A stretch of DNA of 64,000 bases from positions 496,001 through 560,000 of the forward strand of contig NZ_JABBYJ010000001.1 of the NCBI RefSeq assembly GCF_012932565.1, written 5' to 3'. Made by a program: the position numbers and the translations under genes. Shown piece after piece: positions 31,992 through 41,217 of the stretch (the stretch's first letter is position 1; each line of letters opens with the position of its first letter). Under the pieces are notes generated by a model, which searched no databases, was not told where the DNA came from, and worked only from the letters and a program-made list of their open reading frames with translations. This stretch comes from Sneathiella limimaris. Lineage in GTDB: Bacteria; Pseudomonadota; Alphaproteobacteria; Sneathiellales; Sneathiellaceae.

Positions 31992-32933
31992 CTAAATTTG
32001 AAATGCGGCGAAATCCGGACCAGCCATCCCACGAAGTTTTTGCCCCAGCTCCTGGCCAAGAGCGACACCGTCATCCACTTGACTTTCGCCCATGACATCA
32101 AATCGATCCTTTCCGTCAGGAGAAAGAAGGCTTGCCCTAAGAACCAGTTTATTTTCCGAAGTGATTTCAGCATAACCTGCTATGGGTGTGCGGCACGAAC
32201 CATCGAGAACAGCAAGCATTGCCCGCTCAGCACTAATCCGAATATTGCTGATGGGATCGTCAATTGCAGACAGCAGCACGCGAAGATCCGAATCGTCCGC
32301 GCGACATTCAATCCCAATGGCACCTTGAGCTACAGCGGGAAGCATTTGTTCTTTCTCGAGAGCTTGAGTAATCACATTCAGTTTATCCAAGCGTTTCAAG
32401 CCAGCCATTGCCAGTAACGTCGCATCAGCCTCTCCTTCTCTCAATTTTCGAAGGCGGGTATCTACAGCGCCTCTGAAAATACAAACCTTCAAGTCTGGGC
32501 GGCGATTCAAGATCTGGGCCTGACGCCGCAAACTTGAAGTACCAACAACAGAGCCCTCAGGCAGTTCGTCCAAGGTCTTTCCCGTTGCAGAAATAAAGGC
32601 ATCCCGCGGATCTTCTCGGGGCAGAATACAGTCAATCACAAGACCATCTGGTAAAGTGGTTTCCATGTCTTTCATGGAATGAACTGCCATATCAATATCT
32701 TTGCGATACAGGGCTTCCTCAATCTCTTTGACGAATAATCCTTTACCGCCAACTTCGCTCAACGCCCGATCCTGGATTTTGTCGCCCATTGTCTTGATAA
32801 CAACAATTTCCATATCATTTTCAGAGAGCCGATCAGGATGAGCTGCCAGCAACCGATCACGAGTTTCATAAGCCTGAGCCAATGCAAGTGGACTTCCCCG
32901 TGTTCCAATTTTTAACTTTTTCTCGGTCGTCAT
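31992..32933 (-). CDS. hemC: Hydroxymethylbilane synthase (porphobilinogen deaminase)
   Basis: A 313-residue enzyme that links four porphobilinogens into hydroxymethylbilane. Visible are KIGTRGSPLALAQAYE, the Asp-containing DMAVHSMKDMETTLP, SSLRRQAQ, and the dipyrromethane cofactor Cys in DGSCRTPIAGYA. I chose MTTEKKLKIG (32933) because it gives the usual family length; the ORF opens at 32984. It begins the hemC-hemD/X-hemY operon and is divergent from tsaD. Confidence 0.95.
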   Translation of the reverse strand: MTTEKKLKIGTRGSPLALAQAYETRDRLLAAHPDRLSENDMEIVVIKTMGDKIQDRALSEVGGKGLFVKEIEEALYRKDIDMAVHSMKDMETTLPDGLVIDCILPREDPRDAFISATGKTLDELPEGSVVGTSSLRRQAQILNRRPDLKVCIFRGAVDTRLRKLREGEADATLLAMAGLKRLDKLNVITQALEKEQMLPAVAQGAIGIECRADDSDLRVLLSAIDDPISNIRISAERAMLAVLDGSCRTPIAGYAEITSENKLVLRASLLSPDGKDRFDVMGESQVDDGVALGQELGQKLRGMAGPDFAAFQI

Positions 32934-32999
32934 ATTGCGAGTTATCCTATTCAGTGATACAGCCATAGCCAATTTGCACCGCATTCAAACAGAATTCAA

Positions 33000-34055
33000 A
33001 TGATTGTCCTAGGTCTTGAAAGTAGCTGCGATGAAACTGCTGCCGCAGTCGTTACGGCAGATGGCAAGATCTTGTCAAATGTCGTTTTGTCGCAGATTGA
33101 AGAACACGCCCCTTTTGGAGGCGTGGTTCCTGAGATTGCGGCCAGAGCCCATGTCACCCAAATGGACAAACTGGCCCGTCAAGCTGTCGAAGAAGCAGGC
33201 ATAAGTTTTCAGGATCTAGATGGTGTTGCCGCAACCGCCGGACCCGGTTTGATCGGTGGAGTTTTGGTCGGACTAATGACAGCCAAGTCAATCAGTGCGG
33301 TTTGTGATATCCCGCTTATTGGTGTGAACCACTTGGAAGGACATGCGCTTACCGTTCGAATGACAGACAATGTTGCCTTCCCCTACCTCCTGTTACTTGT
33401 CTCTGGCGGCCACTCCCAAATCCTCGTTGTCGAGGGTGTTGGACAGTTCAGGCGCCTTGGAACGACTATTGATGACGCCGTAGGAGAAGCATTTGATAAA
33501 ACTGCCAAAATGCTGGGCCTCGGTTTTCCCGGAGGGCCGGCCGTTGAAAAGGCATCGAAAGAAGGCAATGCAGATAGGTTTGATTTACCCCGGCCGATGA
33601 AGGGGAAACCTGGCTGTGATTTCTCATTCTCCGGACTTAAAACAGCGGTTCGACATTCTTTAGAATCTCTTCCAGAACCTGTTTCTGATCAGGATAAAGC
33701 TGATTTGGCGGCCAGTTTTCAAAAAGCTGCCACCGAAGCTCTAATCAGTCGGGTTCAACAAGCTGTCAAAATATTTAAGGCTGATTATCCAGATGCCGAT
33801 ACATTGGTTGTAGCTGGCGGCGTAGCTGCAAATCAGGCCTTGCGGCACAAATTGAACGAACTTGCAGATAAACACCAATTGAAATTAACCGTTCCACCAC
33901 CTGCTCTTTGCACTGACAATGGCGCTATGATCGCTTGGGCAGGCGTCGAACATTTAAAATTAGGGCAAACTAGTCCTCTGGATCTTGCTGCTCGCGCAAG
34001 ATGGCCTCTCGACCCAGATGCAGAACCCGCCCCCTTCGCCGGACATAAGGCTTGA
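33000..34055 (+). CDS. tsaD: tRNA N6-adenosine threonylcarbamoyltransferase TsaD
   Basis: A 351-residue ASKHA-fold protein that completes the t6A37 modification of ANN-decoding tRNAs. The N-terminus [16 protein letters not shown] and metal-binding [11 protein letters not shown] are diagnostic, as are [10 protein letters not shown] and [12 protein letters not shown]. It is divergent from hemC with a short shared promoter region. Downstream rpiA begins 13 bases after its stop, so the two are probably co-transcribed. Confidence 0.96.
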   Translation: MIVLGLESSCDETAAAVVTADGKILSNVVLSQIEEHAPFGGVVPEIAARAHVTQMDKLARQAVEEAGISFQDLDGVAATAGPGLIGGVLVGLMTAKSISAVCDIPLIGVNHLEGHALTVRMTDNVAFPYLLLLVSGGHSQILVVEGVGQFRRLGTTIDDAVGEAFDKTAKMLGLGFPGGPAVEKASKEGNADRFDLPRPMKGKPGCDFSFSGLKTAVRHSLESLPEPVSDQDKADLAASFQKAATEALISRVQQAVKIFKADYPDADTLVVAGGVAANQALRHKLNELADKHQLKLTVPPPALCTDNGAMIAWAGVEHLKLGQTSPLDLAARARWPLDPDAEPAPFAGHKA

Positions 34056-34068
34056 GCTAGGAAAAGAA

Positions 34069-34746
34069 ATGACAGAAGACGAACAAAAACTTGCGGCGGC
34101 TAAAGAAGCCGTCACTCATATTACAGATGGAATGGTTGTTGGTCTTGGAACTGGCTCCACAGCAGCCAAGATGGTTGATCTCGTCGGTGAAAAAGTCAAA
34201 AACGGACTGGATATTATTGCTGTTCCAACTTCTGAAGCGACGGCGAGCCAGGCTAAAAAACTTGGAATTAAAGTTGTTGGCCTTGATGAAGTATCTGTCA
34301 TTGATTTGACTATTGATGGAACTGATGAAGTTGACCCCCAGATGCGCCTCATTAAGGGGGGCGGCGGTGCACACCTTAGGGAGAAGATTGTCGCATCCCT
34401 CTCCGACAAAATGATCGTAATTGCCGAAAACAAAAAAATGGTCGAAAAACTTGGCAAGTTTAAATTGCCAGTCGAGGTCATTCCCTTTGCTTCAGGTGCG
34501 TTATTGCCAAAAATGGAAGCCTTAGGCTGTCAACCATCCCTCCGCATGCAGGGAGATAAACTTTTTTACACTGACGAAAATAATCTAATTATTGACTGTG
34601 CATTTGAACAGATTGAGGATCCGGAAGAGCTCGCATTAACATTGAGTACTATCCCCGGCGTCGTCGAACACGGCTTATTTATCGACTATGCGGACCTTGT
34701 TCTCATTGGAACCGACGAGGGCGTCAAACAGTTCGAAAGATCATAA
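34069..34746 (+). CDS. rpiA: Ribose-5-phosphate isomerase A
   Basis: A 225-residue enzyme of the non-oxidative pentose phosphate pathway. Motifs: VVGLGTGSTAAKMVD, VPTSEATASQAK, LTIDGTDEVDP and the catalytic-loop region IKGGGGAHLREKIVA. The start at MTEDEQKL follows AGGAAAAG; an earlier ATG at 33985 would lie inside tsaD. It is followed within 11 bases by an acetyltransferase gene. Rpe, acting in the same pathway, is encoded at 40535-41194. Confidence 0.95.
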   Translation: MTEDEQKLAAAKEAVTHITDGMVVGLGTGSTAAKMVDLVGEKVKNGLDIIAVPTSEATASQAKKLGIKVVGLDEVSVIDLTIDGTDEVDPQMRLIKGGGGAHLREKIVASLSDKMIVIAENKKMVEKLGKFKLPVEVIPFASGALLPKMEALGCQPSLRMQGDKLFYTDENNLIIDCAFEQIEDPEELALTLSTIPGVVEHGLFIDYADLVLIGTDEGVKQFERS

Positions 34747-34757
34747 GAATAAGTTCC

Positions 34758-35249
34758 ATGCCAGAAATCACTTCAAAACGATTAAATTACCAAAATCCAG
34801 AAGACGCTATGATTTTGGTAGAGCTGTTAGATGCCTATGCTCAGGATCCAATGGGCGGAGGAGAGCCTCTTCCGCACCAAACGGTTAAAACACTTGCAGC
34901 GAAATTGGCCGAATTGCCTAATGCGCTTTCCCTCGCGGTTTTTGTTGATGGCAAACCAGCTGGCCTTGCCAACTGCTTCTTTGGATTTTCTACCTTTGCA
35001 GCGGCGCCCTTAATTAATATTCATGATCTTGCCGTGCTTTCGAAATATCGAGGTCTTGGTCTTTCTCAACGATTGCTTCAAGAGGTTGAAAAAGTCGCCC
35101 TCGAGAAAGGCTGCTGTAAAGTAACATTGGAAGTTTTGTCGGCAAATAATGTGGCGAAAAAGGCTTATTTAAAATTTGGATTTGCGCCTTACAGCTTGGA
35201 TCCTGAGGCTGGTGAAGCACTTTTCTGGCAAAAATCAATTCAACAATAA
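34758..35249 (+). CDS. GNAT family N-acetyltransferase
   Basis: A 163-residue acetyltransferase. The acetyl-CoA-binding motif A is visible as IHDLAVLSKYRGLGLSQRLL, followed by VTLEVLSANNVAKKAYLKFGF, the usual motif B region. The substrate is unknown. It ends the tsaD-rpiA-GNAT run. The A+T-rich tail after it (35250-35340) precedes a candidate small RNA promoter and terminator. Confidence 0.85.
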   Translation: MPEITSKRLNYQNPEDAMILVELLDAYAQDPMGGGEPLPHQTVKTLAAKLAELPNALSLAVFVDGKPAGLANCFFGFSTFAAAPLINIHDLAVLSKYRGLGLSQRLLQEVEKVALEKGCCKVTLEVLSANNVAKKAYLKFGFAPYSLDPEAGEALFWQKSIQQ

Positions 35250-35344
35250 AAAATTTGAATTTTTATTTTTCATAAAAAACAATAAGTTACGCAATTTTTT
35301 TACCCCAATTTTCCATTTTTTTATCATTTGCAGTTAAGAATGAG

Positions 35345-35372
35345 TTGCAATTGCAAAATACGGCGTTATGAT
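35345..35372 (+). promoter_or_regulatory. Sigma-70-type promoter
   Basis: TTGCAA (35345-35350) and TATGAT (35367-35372) with a 16-base spacer. The predicted start is near 35379, only about 70 bases before a strong terminator and with no ORF between, which suggests a small RNA. Confidence 0.5.
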
Positions 35373-35378
35373 GGGTCT

Positions 35379-35450
35379 CGAGAATAAGCAGTGCTTATCC
35401 TCTCTAGCTCAGACCTAGCCCTCCGCTTTCCCGGCGGAGGGCTCTTTTTT
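35379..35450 (+). ncRNA. Candidate small RNA, about 70 nt
   Basis: The transcript predicted from the promoter at 35345-35372 would contain two hairpins. The first is 35380-35402, GAG-A-ATAAGC with loop AGT and the complementary GCTTAT-C-CTC, one internal mismatch. The second is the terminator 35417-35443 followed by T's. About 14 unpaired bases between the hairpins could be a target-pairing region. The 3' end is antisense to the last codons of the convergent tetR gene. It matches no RNA family I can name. Confidence 0.4.
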
Positions 35451-36044
35451 TATCAGTACTCCTTCCAGCATTAAGCTCATTACATCATTCAGCTTTTGTT
35501 TCAGATCAGGAAAATCCTTACCTTTCGTAACAAACTCATTTCGAAAGGCATGTGTCGCGAGATGAAGAGTTTCTGCTACCCAAAACGGATCCTGCCGCAC
35601 GACTTCTCCGCGAGCCATTGCATGATCTAAATAGAGAGACAGTGGGCGTAAATATCTTCTCTGGGCCCGGGCGAAGGAACGCTCTCTCTTTTTGAGTACT
35701 ATCTCCATCAACGGCACATAACCCGGATACATTTTTGCAGCCTCGATTGTGAGCTCTATTTCCTGCTCAAAGCAGTTTTGTAGTACCTCTTTTGCACTTC
35801 CCTCCTGATCCAAAACTTCAGCAAGTTTTGACTGCCATTCCTCAAGGATAGACACGGCGACAGCTTCAGCTAAATCCAGTTTGCTCTTATAAAAATTATA
35901 AAGATGAGGCGCTGTAATTCCGCAGTCTTCTGCGACTTCTTCGAGGGTCGTCTTTCTGGGTGATTGCGTTAAATATCGGTGACGGGCTGCCTTTAAAATG
36001 GCGGCGCGTAATTGATTTTGACGCTCTGGATGGACTTTAGGCAT
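35415..36044 (-). CDS. TetR family transcriptional regulator
   Basis: A 209-residue repressor with a clear N-terminal helix-turn-helix (TLEEVAEDCGITAPHLYNFY, residues 33-52). The ligand domain is helical and near EIELTIEAAKMYPGYVPLMEIV resembles regulators of the AcrR/RutR type. No divergent efflux gene is adjacent: gpsA is about 170 bases away on the other strand. The last residues (KEPSAGKAEG) are encoded within the terminator hairpin of the opposite strand, so mRNA 3'-end structure and coding sequence share bases. Confidence 0.85.
   Translation of the reverse strand: MPKVHPERQNQLRAAILKAARHRYLTQSPRKTTLEEVAEDCGITAPHLYNFYKSKLDLAEAVAVSILEEWQSKLAEVLDQEGSAKEVLQNCFEQEIELTIEAAKMYPGYVPLMEIVLKKRERSFARAQRRYLRPLSLYLDHAMARGEVVRQDPFWVAETLHLATHAFRNEFVTKGKDFPDLKQKLNDVMSLMLEGVLIKKEPSAGKAEG
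35417..35450 (+). terminator. Rho-independent terminator overlapping the tetR 3' end
   Basis: AGCCCTCCGC (35417-35426) pairs perfectly with GCGGAGGGCT (35434-35443), 7-base loop, followed by CTTTTTTT. It serves plus-strand transcripts (tsaD-rpiA-GNAT and the candidate small RNA). The same bases encode the last nine residues of the convergent TetR protein. Confidence 0.85.
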
Positions 36045-36213
36045 GGCACATCCTTAATAATGAAATAAATTATAATTATTAAATATATATCCTAATTTGC
36101 TCGATTTGTCCTCATTTTCCATAGCTCCCCTATTTTTAAATAAAAGACTTCGTGCTAGTAACACTCAAAGACAGTAAGGCGCCGATTTCATTCGGTTTAG
36201 GATACAAGGTGGG

Positions 36214-37224
36214 ATGAGCTTGCAAAGAATTTCAGTGTTAGGTGCTGGGGCATGGGGAACTGCCCTAGCCATATCTATTGCACAGAAAGGGGACAAAGTC
36301 TGTCTCTGGTCTCGTCGCACTGAACTTGCTGCTAAACTCACAGGTGAGCGAGAAAACAAAACCTACTTGCCGGGGATACCCTTCCCAGAGACTTTAGAAG
36401 TCACACATGACCTTAAAAGCGCAGTAGATGCCGACATAATCCTAAACGTTACTCCTGCTCAACATTTACGTCAGAATTTAGAACAGCTAAGGCAATTCTT
36501 GAAAGAGGATGTACCACTCATCATCTGTTCAAAAGGCGTGGAGAGCCAAACAGGAAACCTGATGAGCGAAGTGATGGAAACCAGTTTGCCAGGTCAACCT
36601 TACGCTATTTTATCAGGACCAAACTTTGCATCAGAGGTAGCAAGGGGTCTTCCTTCTGCCACAACCCTCGCAACCCAAGACGAACAGCTAGGTCTTTCAT
36701 TAGCCAAGGCAATCGGAAAAAGCACCTTCCGGCCTTATGTGACAACAGACGTAATCGGAGCGCAAATGGGCGGTGCGATTAAAAATGTCCTGGCTATCGC
36801 CTGTGGGATCGTTGCAGGAGCCAATCTGGGTGAAAATGCGCGGGCGGCCCTGATAACCCGAGGCATGGCGGAGATACTCAGGCTTGGCGAAAAGATGGGC
36901 GGCCGAGCAGAGACGCTAATGGGGCTTTCGGGTCTTGGGGACCTGGTGCTGACCTGCTCCTCCACCTCTTCTCGGAACTTTTCCCTTGGGGAAGCTCTAG
37001 GGCGCGGTGAAAAACTTCAAGATATTCTAGAACGTCGTGTCACAGTGACAGAAGGCGTCCATACCGCTGCCGCTCTCAGTAAACTGAGCGCAGACCTTAA
37101 AATTGAGATGCCAATTTGCCAAGCAGTCCATAAACTGCTGAATGGCGGCGCTACTGTAACTGAAATGGTCGAGGAATTGCTGGCACGACCATTTCGGGAT
37201 GAAAAACTGGCTGGCTTTGACTGA
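36214..37224 (+). CDS. gpsA: Glycerol-3-phosphate dehydrogenase [NAD(P)+]
   Basis: A 336-residue cytoplasmic enzyme making sn-glycerol-3-phosphate for phospholipids. The Rossmann motif is VLGAGAWGTALA; downstream are ICSKGVE, LSGPNFASEVARGLP, the catalytic Lys region GGAIKNVLAIACGI and GLSGLGDLVLTCSS. The length is normal. It is followed closely by a YciI-like and an EVE-domain gene, a neighbour order common in alphaproteobacteria. Confidence 0.96.
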   Translation: MSLQRISVLGAGAWGTALAISIAQKGDKVCLWSRRTELAAKLTGERENKTYLPGIPFPETLEVTHDLKSAVDADIILNVTPAQHLRQNLEQLRQFLKEDVPLIICSKGVESQTGNLMSEVMETSLPGQPYAILSGPNFASEVARGLPSATTLATQDEQLGLSLAKAIGKSTFRPYVTTDVIGAQMGGAIKNVLAIACGIVAGANLGENARAALITRGMAEILRLGEKMGGRAETLMGLSGLGDLVLTCSSTSSRNFSLGEALGRGEKLQDILERRVTVTEGVHTAAALSKLSADLKIEMPICQAVHKLLNGGATVTEMVEELLARPFRDEKLAGFD

Positions 37225-37240
37225 AGGAATGGAAACGAAA

Positions 37241-37534
37241 ATGCTCTTCATAGCCTATTGCATCGATAAAAAAGATCATCTGCAAGTCCGTATGGATAAC
37301 CGCCCCGCCCACCTGGAATTTCTCAAAGCTAAAGGGGATGAGCTTAAAGCCGCAGGACCCACAACTACTGAAGATGGTAGTGGTATGACGGGATCTTTGC
37401 TGATCTTTGAAGCAGAAAGCCTGGAAGCCGCTCAAGAATGGGCTGCGCAGGATCCTTACGGAAAAGCAGGTCTGTTTGAACGGGTTGATGTAAAACCCTG
37501 GAAACATGTTTTGGGATCAGGTTTATCATCATGA
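37241..37534 (+). CDS. YciI family protein
   Basis: A 97-residue YCII-domain protein with an alpha/beta ferredoxin-like fold. The typical spacing is seen in LFIAYCIDKKDHLQVR, RPAHLEFLKAKGDELKAAGP, GSLLIFEAESLEAAQEW and DPYGKAGLFERVDVKPWKH, including the conserved His (RPAHLEF) and Asp (DPYGKAG). Biochemical function is unknown for this group. The start at MLFIAYC is preferred over an earlier ATG inside gpsA. Its stop overlaps the next start by 4 bases. Confidence 0.85.
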   Translation: MLFIAYCIDKKDHLQVRMDNRPAHLEFLKAKGDELKAAGPTTTEDGSGMTGSLLIFEAESLEAAQEWAAQDPYGKAGLFERVDVKPWKHVLGSGLSS

Positions 37535-37944
37535 ATTATTGGCTGATCAAATCAGAACCTAGTTCCTGGTCCTGGGATGATCAGGTCAAAGCTGGTGAAG
37601 CAGGAACCTATTGGGACGGGGTTCGCAACTATCAGGCTTCCAACAACATGAAAGCTATGAAAGTTGGAGATCAATGTTTTTTCTATCATTCCGTGAAGGA
37701 AAAACAGATCGTCGGCATCGTGGAAGTCATAAAGGAATACTATCCAGATCACACGGACCCAAAAGGTCGGTTCGGTATGGTTGACGTCAAAGCCGTAAAA
37801 GACATGCCAGCCCCTGTCACCCTTGCAGACATTAAGGCGGATGAAAGGCTTGCTAATCTGGCATTGATCCGCCAAAGTCGCCTATCCGTTGTTCCTGTAG
37901 ACGAAACCTGCTGGAACATAATCTGCAAAATGGGTGGCCTCTAG
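37531..37944 (+). CDS. EVE domain-containing protein
   Basis: A 137-residue single-domain EVE protein. It shows YWLIKSEPSSWSWDDQ, TYWDGVRNYQASNNMKAMKV, CFFYHSVKEKQIVGIVEV and FGMVDVKAV. The aromatic residues of WLIKSEP, WDGVRN and FFYHS build the modified-base pocket of the PUA-like fold. EVE domains recognise modified bases in DNA or RNA. It is coupled to the YciI gene by an ATGA overlap, and both follow gpsA. Confidence 0.92.
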   Translation: MNYWLIKSEPSSWSWDDQVKAGEAGTYWDGVRNYQASNNMKAMKVGDQCFFYHSVKEKQIVGIVEVIKEYYPDHTDPKGRFGMVDVKAVKDMPAPVTLADIKADERLANLALIRQSRLSVVPVDETCWNIICKMGGL

Positions 37945-37973
37945 CACCCGAAATCACATCCAAGGTTTCCGGC

Positions 37974-38891
37974 ATGTCTGGTTTTCCCCTTTTCTCCGCC
38001 CTTGGGCCGAGTACACGCGCCTATATATTGCTGACCCTGACCACCATGTGTTGGGGTGGAAATGCTGTGTTCAGTCGCATGGCAGTGGGTGAGGTATCAC
38101 CGCTCACTCTAGTCACCTTACGGTGGGCGAGCGTCATGGTCCTTTTACTGCTGTTTGCGCAAAAAGACCTGAAGCGGGATTGGCATGTGCTGAAACCAAG
38201 GCTGTTTTATGTGGTTTGTATGGGCGCCATCGGGTTTACAGGATTTAACGCCCTATTTTACATCTCTGCTTACTACACCACAGCTGTGAATATTGGAATT
38301 TTGCAGGGGACAATCCCAATCTTTGTGCTGTTAGGGGCATTTATTGTCTACAGAATGCCAGTAAGCATTCAACAGATCTCAGGCGTGTGCTTGACTGTCT
38401 TTGGGGTTATCGTTGTCACGTCTGGCGGCAGCCTTGAAAAACTGGCCGATCTTGCATTTAACCGGGGAGATTTGCTGCTAGTTATTGCCTGCATGTGCTA
38501 CGGCGGTTACACACTTGCCCTTCGAAATAAACCTGATGTCGGCGCTCTTGCTTTCTTCTCAGGTCTCGCGATTGCTGCTTTCATTTCCTGTCTTCCGCTC
38601 CTCACATACGAACTGGTTACGGGAACCGCGCAGGCACCCACCTTGAAAGGGTGGATCCTGATTGCTGCAATTGCAATCCTGCCCTCTTTCCTTGCTCAGC
38701 TTTTCTTTATCAACGGAGTGGCCTTGATAGGGCCGGGCCGGGCCGGGATTTTTGTAAATCTGGTCCCGATTTTCGCATCTATTATGGCAGTGTTATTTCT
38801 AGGTGAACCTTTCCACCTGTACCATGCAACTGCATTGGCACTCGTTCTCGGCGGAATCTGGCTGGCGGAGCGAAAAGGGAAAACTATCTAA
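37974..38891 (+). CDS. EamA/DMT-superfamily transporter
   Basis: A 305-residue membrane protein with ten hydrophobic spans arranged as two EamA repeats. Stretches such as [38 protein letters not shown] and [20 protein letters not shown] are typical. The family exports or imports small metabolites; the substrate is not deducible. The 3' end overlaps the convergent DUF1674 gene by four bases. Confidence 0.88.
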   Translation: MSGFPLFSALGPSTRAYILLTLTTMCWGGNAVFSRMAVGEVSPLTLVTLRWASVMVLLLLFAQKDLKRDWHVLKPRLFYVVCMGAIGFTGFNALFYISAYYTTAVNIGILQGTIPIFVLLGAFIVYRMPVSIQQISGVCLTVFGVIVVTSGGSLEKLADLAFNRGDLLLVIACMCYGGYTLALRNKPDVGALAFFSGLAIAAFISCLPLLTYELVTGTAQAPTLKGWILIAAIAILPSFLAQLFFINGVALIGPGRAGIFVNLVPIFASIMAVLFLGEPFHLYHATALALVLGGIWLAERKGKTI

Positions 38892-39073
38892 AAGTCGCTC
38901 ACAATACCTTTACGCTCCCAGTCACCGTAGCGCGTGGGTTCCAGTCCAGCCGGACCACCAATTTCACCGTCAGCCTGCTTTAGCTTATGAGCTGGTTTAG
39001 CTGCTTCGGTTTTTTCGACTTTATCTGCATCCGCATCAGTGCTTGGGATATTTGAGGGTTTTTTCTCTTCCAT
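38888..39073 (-). CDS. DUF1674 / SdhAF4-like protein
   Basis: A 61-residue protein whose C-terminus [18 protein letters not shown] and final SDF match the DUF1674 family, the bacterial relatives of the succinate dehydrogenase assembly factor SDHAF4. That factor helps flavinylated SdhA mature. The N-terminal half is charged and probably disordered. It is convergent with the EamA gene and divergent from rsmB. Confidence 0.88.
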   Translation of the reverse strand: MEEKKPSNIPSTDADADKVEKTEAAKPAHKLKQADGEIGGPAGLEPTRYGDWERKGIVSDF

Positions 39074-39165
39074 CTTAACCTCGGTTATGAAATTCAGCTT
39101 TTTCCTATCATAATCCTCTAAAGAGCGCTATAGACCGCCATCAACTTTTGCCTTAGATAGCCCCA

Positions 39166-40476
39166 ATGACCGACAAAAAGCCCAACGCCCGACTTCGCGC
39201 TGTCACCATGCTGGCCCAGGTGCTGGATAAGAACCAGCTTCTGGAAGATATTCTTTTTGAGAATTTGAAAGGACTAAGCGATCGTGACCGATCCCTAGCC
39301 CGGGCGCTTGTCTCAACCACACTACGTCATCTCGGCATAATTGATGCCTTGATCGACAAAATGCTGGATCGACCCTTACCAAAATCCGTAAAGAACATCC
39401 GCCATATCCTTCGGGTTGGAATAACCCAGATCCTGTTCATGGATATCGCGGTCCATGCCGCTATTCATGACACCGTTGAACTTGTTCCAGCTAACAGTAA
39501 GTTCCGGGGGCTAGTAAACGCCCTTTTGAGAAGAACAGATCGGCAAGGACAAAAGCTGCTAACCAAAATGAACCAAAGCAAGGCCAACCTTCCTGCTTGG
39601 CTTTGGAAAAGCTGGTCCGAGTTTTATGGTGTGGAATTAACTCAACAAATTTCAGATGCCCTTCGTAAAGAGGCGCCGTTGGATATTACCCTCAAATCCA
39701 ATGAAGATCCTGAGGAAGTAAAACAATGGGCTGAAAAACTGGAAGCCATCATCTTGCCCGGAGAACAATTACGGCGCTCTGCCGGTGGGTCAGTTACATC
39801 CCTTGCTGGATTTCAGGATGGGGACTGGTGGATCCAGGATTATTCGGCAAGTCTGCCAGTGCGCCTCTTCGGTAACATAAAAGGCAAACGGGCTCTTGAT
39901 CTCTGCGCTGCGCCGGGTGGAAAAACGGCTCAACTAATTGCAAAAGGTGCCGAAGTTACAGCTCTGGATCGCTCAAAAGCTCGACTTCGGCGGTTAGAAG
40001 AAAACCTGGAGCGGCTTTCATTCAATGCAACCATTGTTGTCTCAGACGCTGCGACCTTCAAGCCAGAAGAGTTGTTCGATATTATTTTGCTTGATGCACC
40101 TTGTTCCAGTACCGGAACAATTCGCCGTCACCCAGACGTTGCCTGGCTGAAAACTCAAGAAGATGTAAAAAAACTGGCAGAGCTGCAAGAACGCCTTCTG
40201 GATGCCACAATTTCTCAGTTAAAATCCGGCGGAACACTTGTTTATAGTACCTGCTCACTCCAACCAGAAGAAGGGGAATGGCAAATCGCTAAATTCCTGG
40301 AAAAACATCCAGAAATGAAACGAAACGCCATAACACCAAAGGAACTCAATGGCCTCGAAGATGTCGTGACCAAAGAAGGTGACCTAAGGTGCCTTCCCTG
40401 TCATCTTGATGGATTAAGCGAAAACGGTTTGGGTGGTATGGATGGTTTCTTTGCTGCGCGGTTAGTTAAGGACTAA
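39166..40476 (+). CDS. rsmB: 16S rRNA m5C967 methyltransferase RsmB
   Basis: A 436-residue protein with an N-terminal NusB-like RNA-binding domain (residues about 6-135, RLRAVTMLAQVLDKNQ... ILRVGITQILFMD) and a C-terminal Rossmann methyltransferase. SAM binding is at LDLCAAPGGKTAQLI. The two catalytic Cys are in LLDAPCSSTGTI and YSTCSLQPEEGE. It methylates C967 of 16S rRNA (family knowledge). It precedes rpe and the heparinase-like gene. Confidence 0.94.
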   Translation: MTDKKPNARLRAVTMLAQVLDKNQLLEDILFENLKGLSDRDRSLARALVSTTLRHLGIIDALIDKMLDRPLPKSVKNIRHILRVGITQILFMDIAVHAAIHDTVELVPANSKFRGLVNALLRRTDRQGQKLLTKMNQSKANLPAWLWKSWSEFYGVELTQQISDALRKEAPLDITLKSNEDPEEVKQWAEKLEAIILPGEQLRRSAGGSVTSLAGFQDGDWWIQDYSASLPVRLFGNIKGKRALDLCAAPGGKTAQLIAKGAEVTALDRSKARLRRLEENLERLSFNATIVVSDAATFKPEELFDIILLDAPCSSTGTIRRHPDVAWLKTQEDVKKLAELQERLLDATISQLKSGGTLVYSTCSLQPEEGEWQIAKFLEKHPEMKRNAITPKELNGLEDVVTKEGDLRCLPCHLDGLSENGLGGMDGFFAARLVKD

Positions 40477-40534
40477 ACTGCATTTGAAGTTGATGTATAT
40501 TAAATAGTGCATGTCAAAGCACATGAGGATTGGA

Positions 40535-41194
40535 ATGCGTAAACCTGTAAGAATTGCCCCCTCCATTCTGGCGGCAGATTTTGCCAATTTGGGACCCGAA
40601 ATTGCTGCTATTACAGAAGCTGGGGCTGATTTTATCCATGTGGATATTATGGATGGACATTTTGTCCCCAATATCAGCTTTGGTCCCGCGGTCACCAAAT
40701 CCGTCCGTAACTTTAGTGACAAGCCTTTCGATTGCCACCTCATGATTTCACCAGTTGATATCTATATACCCGAATTTGTTGATGCTGGCGCTGACATCAT
40801 TACGGTCCACCAGGAAGCAGGTCCTCATCTTCATCGAACTCTGCAGGTTATTAAATCCCATGGAAAGAAGGCTGGTGTGTCACTCAATCCGTCAACACCT
40901 GCTTCAACTCTTGAGCATGTTATGGATGAGGTTGATCTTATTCTGGTGATGAGCGTCAATCCAGGCTTTGGCGGTCAAAAATTCATCCATTCGCAGCTCG
41001 ATAAAATTCGTACCCTTCGCGCCATGATTGACGCTAGTGGGCGGGACATTGATCTTGAAGTGGACGGTGGCATTAACGCGGAGACTGCAAAGTTGGTTAT
41101 CGAAGCTGGCGCTGACATGCTAGTTGCCGGCAGTGCCGTCTTCAAAGGTGGGCCTGAGCATTATAAAGCCAATATCGACGCTTTAAGAGGGTAA
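40535..41194 (+). CDS. rpe: Ribulose-phosphate 3-epimerase
   Basis: A 219-residue TIM-barrel enzyme interconverting ribulose-5-P and xylulose-5-P. It has [49 protein letters not shown] and LEVDGGIN with the metal-binding His/Asp set. The start at [10 protein letters not shown] follows AGGATTGGA; an in-frame ATG at 40511 is less likely. It is followed 23 bases later by the heparinase-like gene, an arrangement I recall from several alphaproteobacteria. Confidence 0.94.
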   Translation: MRKPVRIAPSILAADFANLGPEIAAITEAGADFIHVDIMDGHFVPNISFGPAVTKSVRNFSDKPFDCHLMISPVDIYIPEFVDAGADIITVHQEAGPHLHRTLQVIKSHGKKAGVSLNPSTPASTLEHVMDEVDLILVMSVNPGFGGQKFIHSQLDKIRTLRAMIDASGRDIDLEVDGGINAETAKLVIEAGADMLVAGSAVFKGGPEHYKANIDALRG

Positions 41195-41217
41195 TGATGA
41201 CTAAATCTGGAGGAATT

